From positions 1 through 41,037 of the forward strand of contig JBEKLP010000014.1 in NCBI GenBank assembly GCA_050010135.1: a stretch of 41,037 nt of DNA, read 5' to 3'. Made by a program: the position numbers and the translations under genes. This DNA is from FEN-1073 sp050010135 (GTDB lineage Bacteria; Chloroflexota; Anaerolineae; Anaerolineales; RBG-16-64-43). Positions 7,928-15,348 of the stretch are shown in pieces. The first letter of the stretch is position 1. Each line of letters starts with the position of its first letter. Below the pieces are notes generated by a model. It ran no database searches. It was not told the DNA's origin and saw only the letters and a list, made by a program, of their open reading frames with translations.

Positions 7928-8362
7928 TTACATCAATTTCTTAAAGAGGAAGAACCGGCGATGGCCCGCTGGAAGATCGTCCAAAACGCCGAATACACTG
8001 TAACCGTTCTTTTCATAAAAAGGGAGTGCTTGAAAACTAAGCGTATCCAGATGCGCGCGCCGGCAACCACGCCGGACGGCTTCCTGTTCCGCCGCGGCCA
8101 GGAGCTGCGACCCGCACCCTTGGCCGCGCTTTTTCTCCTCCAGCCAGAGGATGCCGACGTGCAGCCAGCCCCAATACGTTTCGCCAAGCAGCCCTCCGGA
8201 AACCCTCCCGTCCGCTTCGCGCAGGAACAACGCCACCGGCCGGTAGTCTTCATCCGGAGCGTGTAGGCGGTTGAAACCGTCAAGGCCTTCCCGCACCGCA
8301 CGCACGTCCTGCTCGGAAGGATTTTCTTCGACCGTGATTTTACTTTTCGATGTGTGGGCCAT
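7928..8362 (-). CDS. GNAT-family N-acetyltransferase
   Basis: 144 residues. The acetyl-CoA pyrophosphate-binding loop is EEKKRGQGCGSQLLAAAEQ (about 75-93). The later segment ALPFYEKNGYSVFGVL and the RRFFLFKKL ending are typical of small GNAT enzymes. A poor match to known substrate classes prevents a functional call. It is not closely related to the neighbouring acetyltransferase. A short gap (145 bases) and the same strand make co-transcription possible. Confidence 0.85.
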   Translation of the reverse strand: MAHTSKSKITVEENPSEQDVRAVREGLDGFNRLHAPDEDYRPVALFLREADGRVSGGLLGETYWGWLHVGILWLEEKKRGQGCGSQLLAAAEQEAVRRGCRRAHLDTLSFQALPFYEKNGYSVFGVLDDLPAGHRRFFLFKKLM

Positions 8363-8810
8363 TGTTTATCCTGAATGTTTGATAACCAGCTTGCGGAAGA
8401 ATCCGGCGCGCAAAACTTTTCATCTTCCCGCGGCCGATTTTCGGACTATCCCCTGTCCACGAAGATCACCGAGTTTTTTCAATCGAGAAGCTCTCCGGTG
8501 TGATCTCCACGATATACCGGCCGCATCCTTCCATTGGATATTCGAGATGCCGCGATGGATCGTCCCTTTCCCCGTTTATTTTTTCCATCTCGCTGACGGA
8601 ATGCGAAGGATGACGGATATTCATCCCACCCATATTCCTTCACATCGGTTCGAATCCTTCTGGCGATTAGTCGCCGATTCGGTCAAACCCGGCGGGCGGG
8701 TTTTTCGAAAAATCCGATCTCCTCATGGATGCCATGTCGCAGGTTGGATTCCGCCGATCGGAACCCTCCACATATGCTGTGCGGAAAATCATTTCGTTGG
8801 GAGAGAAGAA
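8363..8810. other. Gap with gene debris, no intact gene
   Basis: A plus-strand open frame spans this gap, but it lacks a ribosome site and runs on over the regulator gene. The only recognisable content is a short methyltransferase remnant near 8628-8710. The rest shows no coding or structural signal that I can support. Confidence 0.5.
8628..8710 (+). pseudogene. Internal fragment of a SAM-dependent methyltransferase
   Basis: Translated on the plus strand, this gives HIPSHRFESFWRLVADSV followed by KPGGRVF. It is very close to the internal segment of the intact methyltransferase at 17608-18312 (HVPPQRFETFWRTVADAL, then KPGGRVF). The nucleotide sequences also align. Both ends of the gene are missing, so it is a remnant of a third paralogue. 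Confidence 0.7.
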
Positions 8811-10526
8811 TTAAGCCAACATGATTTGAACACCCGTCTTGGAAATGTTCAGACGAATACTCGGCGGGAGCGCATCATCGGTAATCAACCTGTGGACGAC
8901 CGTCAACGGTGCGACCTGGATCCCGGCTTCCTCGCCGAAGGAGGTGTGATCGGCCAACAGGATAACTTCACGTGCCGAGCGGATCATGGCTTGTTTCATG
9001 CTGATCTCGGAAATGGTGTGGTGGGAGAGGCCGAAATCAAGGGTGATCCCGCTGACCATCAGGAATAACTTATCCGCCCGAAGCTCTTTGAGCGCCCCTT
9101 CCGCGGTCGGGCCGACCAACATCTGGCTGCTGTGGCGCAAAGTTCCCCCGGTGGAAATGAGGGTGATTCCCGGTGTGTGGTTGAGAGTATCAAAAACAAC
9201 AACCGAGTCTGTTATCACCGTAATATCACTTTTTTGTTTCAACTCCTCGGCTAGGTAGGCCGCGATGGGGCCGCCGTCGACGAGCACGACATCGCCGGGC
9301 TGGACGAGGGTAGCCGCCTTATTGGCTATTTGTCGGCGGCGAATTTCCACCTCATCGCGTACATTTTGTTCCGCATCAATAACCTGCACGCCGATCCCAT
9401 ATTGTCCGGCATACGCTTTAACCTGGCGAGTTAAATTCTTATACCACTCATGTTCGGTGAAGGGGATGAGAAAACCAATTTGACCGGGCAAGCTGGCCGT
9501 TGAACGCGGCGTATCTTGTTCAGGCTTGATGGGAATAATGAGATGCTTGCGGACATATTCCCAGTTTAATTCCCAGCCATCGGAGGTGCGGGAATAGTAG
9601 TCCGTCAATGTTTTGGCCGTCAGGACAACGTGAGGTGTCACATACTTCTCCGGCAATGGCTTATGATTAAAGGCCGCTATGGCGGCTTCCACGCAGGTAA
9701 AGCTGACGATTTCCGGGAACATCGCCAGCCCAACTTTGCAGTACGTGTCCTCCTTTAATAACTCATTTTTGAAAGTGTCCCCTTCGAGGCCAAAAGTTAT
9801 AACATTCATGTGGTCCGGGTCGATGTTCAGATCACGGCAAGCTTTTATTGCCCCCTTGGCCGTCGTATCGTTGATTGCGAAAATCAAATTGATATGTGGA
9901 TAGACCGTCAGCGCATCGTAGGCGAGTTGATATGCCATCGCATAACGCGACTGGGCATTAATAGATAAGACGACCTCCGATTGGCAAGTCCCTTTTAATC
10001 CATCGATAAATCCTCGGCTGCGATTTTGGGTGTTTGGTTGATGAAACGTCAAGTCGAGCAAGTAAACTTTTTCAAGCCCTTGTTCCGCCAGGTGCTGTCC
10101 CACCCAATGCCCCAGGTCTACTCCAGCCTGATAGTTATTCACCGCTACCGAGGTGAGTTGATTGGGCATTTCAATGGATTCGGCAATGATTGGTATTTTT
10201 TTCTTGCTGGCTCGGTCGATCAGCAGCCCGTCATAATATGGATTTACAGAAGTGGCGATCAACACATCCACCTGGTCGACGAGGAGAACCTCGACCTCCT
10301 GGGCCAAACCATCCGTGGCATCTTCTTCCATGGCGGGAGATGCGGCATGATATGAAACAGCTCCACCATACGTCCGGTGGATCCGCTTTTGGGCATCCAA
10401 TTGCTGCAAGTCACGGCGAATGGTCATTTCTGAGACGTCACAGAGCCGGCTCAGTTCATTTACCGATAAAAATCCTTTTTCATCCACCAAAGAGACGATG
10501 CGCTCAAAACGGGGATAAGTTTTCAT
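8811..10526 (-). CDS. DeoR-family regulator with embedded periplasmic-binding-protein domain
   Basis: 571 residues. Residues 1-60 form a DeoR helix-turn-helix (RFERIVSLVDEKGFLSVNEL, SEMTIRRDLQQLD, IHRTYGGAV). Residues about 75-330 resemble a type 1 sugar-binding periplasmic-protein fold (VDVLIATSVNPYYDGLL, AVNNYQAGVDLG, QNRSRGFIDGLKG, INLIFAINDTTAKGAIKA). Residues about 350-395 look like the first strand and helix of such a fold (IGFLIPFTEHEWYKNLTRQV), which should normally precede the part at 75. From about 396 the DeoR C-terminal effector domain follows (AATLVQPGDVVLVDGG, TGGTLRHSSQMLVGP, ILLADHTSFG). Ordinary DeoR proteins have about 250 residues. It is divergent from the sugar transporter and probably controls it, with a sugar or sugar phosphate as signal. 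Confidence 0.85.
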   Translation of the reverse strand: MKTYPRFERIVSLVDEKGFLSVNELSRLCDVSEMTIRRDLQQLDAQKRIHRTYGGAVSYHAASPAMEEDATDGLAQEVEVLLVDQVDVLIATSVNPYYDGLLIDRASKKKIPIIAESIEMPNQLTSVAVNNYQAGVDLGHWVGQHLAEQGLEKVYLLDLTFHQPNTQNRSRGFIDGLKGTCQSEVVLSINAQSRYAMAYQLAYDALTVYPHINLIFAINDTTAKGAIKACRDLNIDPDHMNVITFGLEGDTFKNELLKEDTYCKVGLAMFPEIVSFTCVEAAIAAFNHKPLPEKYVTPHVVLTAKTLTDYYSRTSDGWELNWEYVRKHLIIPIKPEQDTPRSTASLPGQIGFLIPFTEHEWYKNLTRQVKAYAGQYGIGVQVIDAEQNVRDEVEIRRRQIANKAATLVQPGDVVLVDGGPIAAYLAEELKQKSDITVITDSVVVFDTLNHTPGITLISTGGTLRHSSQMLVGPTAEGALKELRADKLFLMVSGITLDFGLSHHTISEISMKQAMIRSAREVILLADHTSFGEEAGIQVAPLTVVHRLITDDALPPSIRLNISKTGVQIMLA

Positions 10527-10565
10527 TTTTCATCCTTTTCATTCATTATTTTCTGGACTGGATGC

Positions 10566-10594
10566 ATTATACCTCATCTAATGTTCAAAGTCAA
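10566..10594 (-). promoter_or_regulatory. Sigma-70-type promoter of the regulator gene
   Basis: On the minus strand a -35 box TTGACT (10594-10589) and a -10 box TATAAT (10571-10566) are separated by exactly 17 bases. The expected start point is about 30 bases upstream of the regulator's ATG. The ribosome site AAGGATG lies before the ATG. Confidence 0.75.
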
Positions 10595-10631
10595 TCATAA
10601 ATATTATCGATTTCTCACATTGATGCTTGAC
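10590..10631. promoter_or_regulatory. Candidate operator, imperfect inverted repeat over both -35 boxes
   Basis: GTCAATCA (10590-10597) and TGATGCTTGAC (10621-10631) form an imperfect inverted repeat around an AT-rich centre. The arms include the -35 boxes of both divergent promoters, so part of the symmetry arises from the promoters themselves. Binding of the adjacent DeoR-type regulator here is an inference. Confidence 0.35.
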
Positions 10632-10655
10632 TTCTGTTCGAGTTAGTGATATTAT
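10627..10655 (+). promoter_or_regulatory. Sigma-70-type promoter of the sugar transporter operon
   Basis: TTGACT (10627-10632) and TATTAT (10650-10655) are separated by exactly 17 bases. The distance to the first gene leaves a leader of about 165 bases, which contains a hairpin. Confidence 0.7.
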
Positions 10656-10697
10656 GATGTCGCTTTTATTGAAAACGAACAATTATATAAATCATTG

Positions 10698-10719
10698 AGG
10701 CACTTGGGTAAAAGTGCCT
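10698..10719 (+). promoter_or_regulatory. Leader hairpin upstream of the sugar-binding protein gene
   Basis: AGGCACTT (10698-10705) pairs perfectly with AAGTGCCT (10712-10719) around a GGGTAA loop. It lies in the expected 5' leader of the transporter message, before a purine-rich stretch with AGGAGG (10731-10736). It may affect message stability; no riboswitch family is recognised. Confidence 0.45.
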
Positions 10720-10827
10720 GTCTAGGAGAGAGGAGGTGGAAAGAACTGATAGAAATTTCTTCGTCCATCCTGACTCAGGCTCAAGAAAGTTGTCCCAATT
10801 TCTCAAATTCCCCAGAAGGAGAAGAAC

Positions 10828-12813
10828 ATGATTAAAAAGCAAGCTCTAGTCGTCTTTAGCGTGGTGTTTGTTTTGGCCTTGCTATCGACCTCCTGTGGCA
10901 CACCGGCGCCTACCAATGCGGTACCAGCCACCCAGGTTGCGGCGACCTCAGCCGCGGCCACCTCGGCTCCTGCTACTGCAGCACCCGCACCGAAAAACAT
11001 TAAAATCGGTTTTCTGGCCGGAACCCAAGATCCCTTCTACACCACCATGCAACGCGGTGCCGCCCAAGCGGCAGTAGATCTTGGAGTTGAATTGATCACG
11101 CAGATTCCGCAGACGTGGAACGTGACCGCCCAGACTCCCATGCTGGACGCCATGGTTGCCCGCGGCGATCTGAACTTCCTGTTCCTGGCGCCGGTCGACA
11201 AAGACGCCATGATCGCACCCCTGCAGAAAGCCCATGACGCCGGCCTGCCTCTGCTTACCGTCGACACATTCATCGGCGACGGCAATTATGAAACCGGCCC
11301 CATCACCTTCCCGCTTTCCTTCATAGCCTCCGACAACTATCTGGGCGGAGAGATCGCCTGCCGCGCCCTGGCGGATGCCATCGGCAAAACCGGCAAGGTG
11401 TACATCCAGAACGTCAATGTCGGGATCAGCTCGACGGATGCCCGCGAGAAGGGCTGCAAGGACGTTCTTGCGTCCGAGTACAAAAATGTGACCTTGGTGG
11501 GCGTGGACTACAACGGTGACGATGCCACCAAGGCCCAGGCTCAGGTGGAAGCCCAACTGCAGAAGAATCCGGATCTGGCGGGAATCTTTGGGACGAACGT
11601 GTTCAGTGCCCAAGGTGCCGGGACGGTGGTGAAGAACAAAGGCCTGAGCGGCAAGGTTAAGGTCGTTGCCTTCGACGCGACCAAGGATGCCATCAACATG
11701 CTGCGCGACGGCACGGTCGACCTGGTCATTGCCCAGAAACCGTCGGACATGGGCTACCTGGCTGTCGAAATGGCCGTTGCCTACTTGAACGGTGTGACCA
11801 GCATTCCGAAGCACATTCCGACCGGGTATGCGGTCATCACGCGCGATAACATGGCCGACCCCAAAGTCTCGCAGTTCTTCTACTCCGATTTCAGTGGGGG
11901 TCTGACACGGAAGACCGGGGGATTAAAAATCGGTTTTCTGGCCGGAACCCAAGATCCCTTCTACACCACCATGCAGCGCGGTGCACAGGCAGCAGCGGAT
12001 GCTTTCGGCGCTGATCTGATCACGCAGATTCCGCAGACGTGGAACGTGACCGCCCAGACTCCCATGCTGGACGCCATGGTTGCCCGCGGCGATCTGAACT
12101 TCCTGTTCCTGGCGCCGGTCGACAAAGACGCCATGATCGCACCCCTGCAGAAAGCCCATGACGCCGGCCTGCCTCTGCTTACCGTCGACACATTCATCGG
12201 CGACGGCAATTATGAAACCGGCCCCATCACCTTCCCGCTTTCCTTCATAGCCTCCGACAACTATCTGGGCGGAGAGATCGCCTGCCGCGCCCTGGCGGAT
12301 GCCATCGGCAAAACCGGCAAGGTGTACATCCAGAACGTCAATGTCGGGATCAGCTCGACGGATGCCCGCGAGAAGGGCTGCAAGGACGTTCTTGCGTCCG
12401 AGTACAAAAATGTGACCTTGGTGGGCGTGGACTACAACGGTGACGATGCCACCAAGGCCCAGGCTCAGGTGGAAGCCCAACTGCAGAAGAATCCGGATCT
12501 GGCGGGAATCTTTGGGACGAACGTGTTCAGTGCCCAAGGCGCCGGGACGGTGGTGAAGAACAAAGGCCTGAGCGGCAAGGTTAAGGTCGTTGCCTTCGAC
12601 GCGACCAAGGATGCCATCAACATGCTGCGCGACGGCACGGTCGACCTGGTCATTGCCCAGAAACCCGGCGATATGGGTTTCTTCGCACTTGAGATGGCCA
12701 TGGCCTACTTGAACGGTGTGACCAGCATTCCGAAGCACATTCCGACCGGGTATGCGGTCATCACGCGCGATAACATGGCCGACCCCAATATCGCCAAATT
12801 CTTCTATCAATAA
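10828..12813 (+). CDS. Sugar ABC transporter binding lipoprotein with two tandem binding domains
   Basis: 661 residues, about twice the usual length of about 330. Residues 1-23 form a lipoprotein signal ending at Cys23 (LLSTSC). A linker rich in Ala, Pro and Thr follows (24-56). Domain 1 (about 57-363) and domain 2 (about 365-661) are both CUT2/RbsB-type periplasmic sugar-binding folds beginning IKIGFLAGTQDPFY / LKIGFLAGTQDPFY. The copies are offset by 924 bases. About 655 bases (11091-11744 against 12015-12668) are identical except for one base, while short flanking patches differ strongly. Only the first domain has a signal peptide, so both are in one secreted protein. ATG start with AAGGAG seven bases before. 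First gene of the transporter operon. Confidence 0.88.
   Translation: MIKKQALVVFSVVFVLALLSTSCGTPAPTNAVPATQVAATSAAATSAPATAAPAPKNIKIGFLAGTQDPFYTTMQRGAAQAAVDLGVELITQIPQTWNVTAQTPMLDAMVARGDLNFLFLAPVDKDAMIAPLQKAHDAGLPLLTVDTFIGDGNYETGPITFPLSFIASDNYLGGEIACRALADAIGKTGKVYIQNVNVGISSTDAREKGCKDVLASEYKNVTLVGVDYNGDDATKAQAQVEAQLQKNPDLAGIFGTNVFSAQGAGTVVKNKGLSGKVKVVAFDATKDAINMLRDGTVDLVIAQKPSDMGYLAVEMAVAYLNGVTSIPKHIPTGYAVITRDNMADPKVSQFFYSDFSGGLTRKTGGLKIGFLAGTQDPFYTTMQRGAQAAADAFGADLITQIPQTWNVTAQTPMLDAMVARGDLNFLFLAPVDKDAMIAPLQKAHDAGLPLLTVDTFIGDGNYETGPITFPLSFIASDNYLGGEIACRALADAIGKTGKVYIQNVNVGISSTDAREKGCKDVLASEYKNVTLVGVDYNGDDATKAQAQVEAQLQKNPDLAGIFGTNVFSAQGAGTVVKNKGLSGKVKVVAFDATKDAINMLRDGTVDLVIAQKPGDMGFFALEMAMAYLNGVTSIPKHIPTGYAVITRDNMADPNIAKFFYQ
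11001..12810 (+). repeat. Tandem intragenic duplication, unit 924 bases
   Basis: Copy 1 (about 11001-11924) and copy 2 (about 11925-12810) lie in the same frame inside one gene. The core is near identical, with one difference at 11616/12540. Differences cluster at about 11050-11090, 11743-11782 and after 11860. This mosaic fits gene conversion between older copies better than one recent duplication. A short-read assembly artefact cannot be excluded. Confidence 0.85.
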
Positions 12814-12828
12814 ACTTGTCGGGTAGGT

Positions 12829-12859
12829 GATCCAGGGGGGCGGAAAGCCCCCCTGGATC
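12829..12859 (+). terminator. Perfect 12-bp hairpin after the binding protein gene
   Basis: GATCCAGGGGGG (12829-12840) pairs with CCCCCCTGGATC (12848-12859) around a CGGAAAG loop. It is followed by TGTCTCTCCCT rather than a T-run. In CUT2 operons such a hairpin often protects or partly terminates the abundant binding-protein message. The permease starts 205 bases downstream. Confidence 0.65.
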
Positions 12860-13063
12860 TGTCTCTCCCTATTCGCAGTCTGCCAACAGAATTTCTCGTC
12901 GGAAAGTGATGCTGTTCCAGTGTTCAAAGCTGTCATTCTTGTCGGTTCATAGGACTTCCGTTACAATGTTTTTCTCGGGAATTCAAAAATACAAGGATGC
13001 GGATTTGAATATTGCACGTGTCTTCATGCGCGTTGACGATTTTCAGTTTCCCGGGAGCGCCTC

Positions 13064-14185
13064 ATGACCAACGCCGAACTCGCGACACCCTCCGGTTCCA
13101 ACGGTTCCAAAAAAAGCCGTGCCGAAAGGCTAAGCACCATCCGTAAAGCCTGGCCTTGGTTCTTCTTGATCCTGATGGTCATCGTGTTTACCATCATCTC
13201 CAAAAACGCCAACAACGTAAATTTTCTTAATTTTCGCAGTGTCCAGGGGATCCTGGTCTACGCCACGCAGATCCTTCTGATCGGTTTGGCGGAAACGATT
13301 ATCATCATCAGCGGCAACGGCGGGATCGACCTTTCGGTTCACTATTCCCTGGGATTGGCGGCCGTGGTGGCGGCATTCGTCATGCGCGCCATGTTCGCTG
13401 CCAGCCTGCCACCCGTTCTGACGATTGGATCGGGTTTCTTGGCCGGCATCCTGGTCTGTATTATCCCCGGCTGGGTGAATGGAACGCTGGTTGCAAAAGT
13501 AAAGGTACCCCCCTTCATCAGCACACTCGGGATGGGCTACGTGGTGTACGGGATCGCACTACTCCTCTCCCTGGGACAGGCGATCGCCGACCAGCCGGAC
13601 TACCTCGCCCAAATCGGGAACGGCTACTTGTTGTACTACTGGCCGACCCATGGCTTCACTTTCTTCAAGGTCCCTGCGGTGGCGACTCTGGCGGACCTGC
13701 AGCAAATCATCCCGCTGATCCCCAACGTCGTTGCCATCACCCTGCTGGTGACCATAGCCGTCTGGTTCATCCTGGCGAAGACTCAATTCGGCCAGCACAT
13801 CTACGCCATCGGCGGCAATATCCAGGCCTCCATCCGATCCGGCATCCCGGTAGCCAGCACACTGACGCGGGCCTATATTTTGGCGGCCATCCTGGCCGGC
13901 ATTGCCGGGGTGATCTGGACTTCCCGCTTCACCAGCGGCGCATCCAATGCCGGTGAGCCGACCTTGCTCTTTGCCATTGCTGCGGTCGTGATCGGCGGGA
14001 CGAGCATGTTCGGCGGCGAAGGAACCATCGTCGGAACGGTGATCGGCGCCCTAATCATCGCCACCATCCAATATGGCCTGGTCGTCTTAGGCCAGCAACC
14101 GTACTGGCAATATGTCACCGTCGGTGTCGTGGTGATCATCGCCGTGATTGTCGACCAGTTGGGTCGGGCGATGGAGCACTCATAG
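13064..14185 (+). CDS. Sugar ABC transporter permease (CUT2/RbsC family)
   Basis: 373 residues with about ten hydrophobic segments. Family features include IGLAETIIIISGNGGIDLSV (about 71-90), KVKVPPFISTLGMGYV (about 144-159), the FGQHIYAIGGN segment before the cytoplasmic loop (about 243-253), and VIGGTSMFGGEGTIVGTVIG (about 310-329). It forms the membrane channel for the sugar delivered by the binding protein. As the only permease gene in the operon it is expected to work as a homodimer. It stands 250 bases after the binding protein gene and 18 bases before the ATPase. Confidence 0.92.
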   Translation: MTNAELATPSGSNGSKKSRAERLSTIRKAWPWFFLILMVIVFTIISKNANNVNFLNFRSVQGILVYATQILLIGLAETIIIISGNGGIDLSVHYSLGLAAVVAAFVMRAMFAASLPPVLTIGSGFLAGILVCIIPGWVNGTLVAKVKVPPFISTLGMGYVVYGIALLLSLGQAIADQPDYLAQIGNGYLLYYWPTHGFTFFKVPAVATLADLQQIIPLIPNVVAITLLVTIAVWFILAKTQFGQHIYAIGGNIQASIRSGIPVASTLTRAYILAAILAGIAGVIWTSRFTSGASNAGEPTLLFAIAAVVIGGTSMFGGEGTIVGTVIGALIIATIQYGLVVLGQQPYWQYVTVGVVVIIAVIVDQLGRAMEHS

Positions 14186-14203
14186 AAAGAAGGACTGTCT
14201 ATC

Positions 14204-15163
14204 ATGGAACCCATCCTGCGTGCAGTCAACCTTACGAAAAAATTCGGCGGATTGGTCGCCGTGGACAACGTTAGTTTTGACGTCAGCCCGGGCGAGGTGA
14301 TTGGCCTGGTGGGAGATAATGGCGCGGGCAAATCCACTTTTATTAAAATGATCTCCGGCGTATTTCAGCCGGACGGTGGCGAGATTTTTTTCGATGGCAA
14401 GAAGGTCAACTTTGTCGTCCCGCGCGACGCCCGCGACCAGGGCATCGAGACCATCTATCAGGACCTGGCGCTGGCCGAGAACCTGGACGTGGGCGCAAAC
14501 ATCTTCCTGGGCCGCGAGATAAAAAAGAAATCCATCTCGGAATTTATCAGCCGGATATTGTTCGGCGTCCTCCTGAGCCTACCGCTGGCGGTATTGTTTG
14601 GCTGGACCGCCTACCAATTCTACAAATGGCCGGGGCTACTCGTGGGTATGCTGGCCGGCCTGGGTTCGGGCTCCGTGCTCGGTTGGCTCTTTGCGTGCAC
14701 AACCCAACTCGTTGATCGACGCAAGATGGCCGCTGAATCGGCTGGCGCGCTAAAGCGGTTGGATATCGAAATTCCTTCGCTTACCCAGCAAGTGCGCAAC
14801 CTGTCGGGCGGACAGCGTCAGTCCGTCGCCATTGCGCGCTCGATCTACTGGAACGCCAGGATGATGATCATGGACGAACCGACCGCCGCCCTGGGCGTTT
14901 CCGAACAACGCAAAGTATTAACCCTGGTGCGCACGTTGGCCAGTCAGGGCGTGCCGGTTATTATCATCAGCCATAACATGCAGGATGTTTTTGCGGTGGC
15001 AGACCGGATTGTCATTATGCGCCGCGGCAAGAAAGTCGGCGAACAGATCGCCGCAAAAACAACGCCCGACAAAATCGTCAGCTTGATGGTCGGCGCCGAA
15101 ACCGTCCATAAGATGGGCGTGATCCCCCAGGCGATCGAAAACAATGGCGGCGCCGGGGCCTGA
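14204..15163 (+). CDS. Sugar ABC transporter ATPase with a transmembrane hairpin inserted in the helical subdomain
   Basis: 319 residues and one nucleotide-binding domain, unlike the two-domain RbsA type. Visible motifs: Walker A GDNGAGKST (37-45), Q-loop Gln86, signature LSGGQ (200-204), Walker B MIMDEP (221-226), switch His257. Between FLGREIKKKS (101-110) and VDRRKM (170-175), both ordinary family sequence, there are about 58 extra residues with two strongly hydrophobic helices (about 117-137 and 144-164). The flanks are continuous and in frame, so this is an insertion, not a frameshift. It sits between Q-loop and signature, the region that contacts the permease. The protein should energise import and, unusually, may itself be membrane-anchored. 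Overall family call is firm; the role of the insertion is unknown. Confidence 0.9.
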   Translation: MEPILRAVNLTKKFGGLVAVDNVSFDVSPGEVIGLVGDNGAGKSTFIKMISGVFQPDGGEIFFDGKKVNFVVPRDARDQGIETIYQDLALAENLDVGANIFLGREIKKKSISEFISRILFGVLLSLPLAVLFGWTAYQFYKWPGLLVGMLAGLGSGSVLGWLFACTTQLVDRRKMAAESAGALKRLDIEIPSLTQQVRNLSGGQRQSVAIARSIYWNARMMIMDEPTAALGVSEQRKVLTLVRTLASQGVPVIIISHNMQDVFAVADRIVIMRRGKKVGEQIAAKTTPDKIVSLMVGAETVHKMGVIPQAIENNGGAGA

Positions 15164-15286
15164 TGGATTCACAAGGGAGAAGGATTGAAGGGACATTCCG
15201 CTAATTGAAAGACCGATAGCTGCTCTGCCCTTGACATGTATCCCCAGATCTAGCTTTCTCACGAAAGCCGGGAAAGATGCTATCCC

Positions 15287-15321
15287 AGGGGTCTGCGGTA
15301 GCGGTGTTGCCGCAGACCCCT
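15287..15321 (+). terminator. Perfect 12-bp hairpin between transporter and isomerase genes
   Basis: AGGGGTCTGCGG (15287-15298) pairs with CCGCAGACCCCT (15310-15321) around an 11-base loop. It lies 28 bases before the isomerase start and lacks a T-tract. It may be an attenuator or an RNA-stability element. Its presence argues against the longer open frame starting at 15277 being translated. Confidence 0.55.
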
Positions 15322-15348
15322 AAACATTATGCGGATTGGATAATTCCT

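Larger units (their letters stand above)
10527..10827. other. Divergent control region of the sugar locus
   Basis: This 301-base region separates the regulator from the transporter operon. It is AT-rich near the two promoters and contains no gene. It holds back-to-back promoters, an imperfect inverted repeat overlapping both -35 boxes, and a leader hairpin, each listed separately. Confidence 0.7.

Noticed and set aside
8271..9068. Plus-strand open frame of 265 codons across the methyltransferase remnant
   Set aside because: It runs over two genes on the other strand and only about 28 codons have recognisable sequence. Annotated only as a remnant.
11923..12936. Antisense open frames opposite both halves of the binding protein
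   Set aside because: They are duplicated only because the sense gene is duplicated. No ribosome site and no family resemblance.
15231..15259. Perfect TTGACA before the isomerase gene as a possible internal promoter
   Set aside because: No acceptable -10 box 16-18 bases downstream. The operon context gives a simpler explanation.
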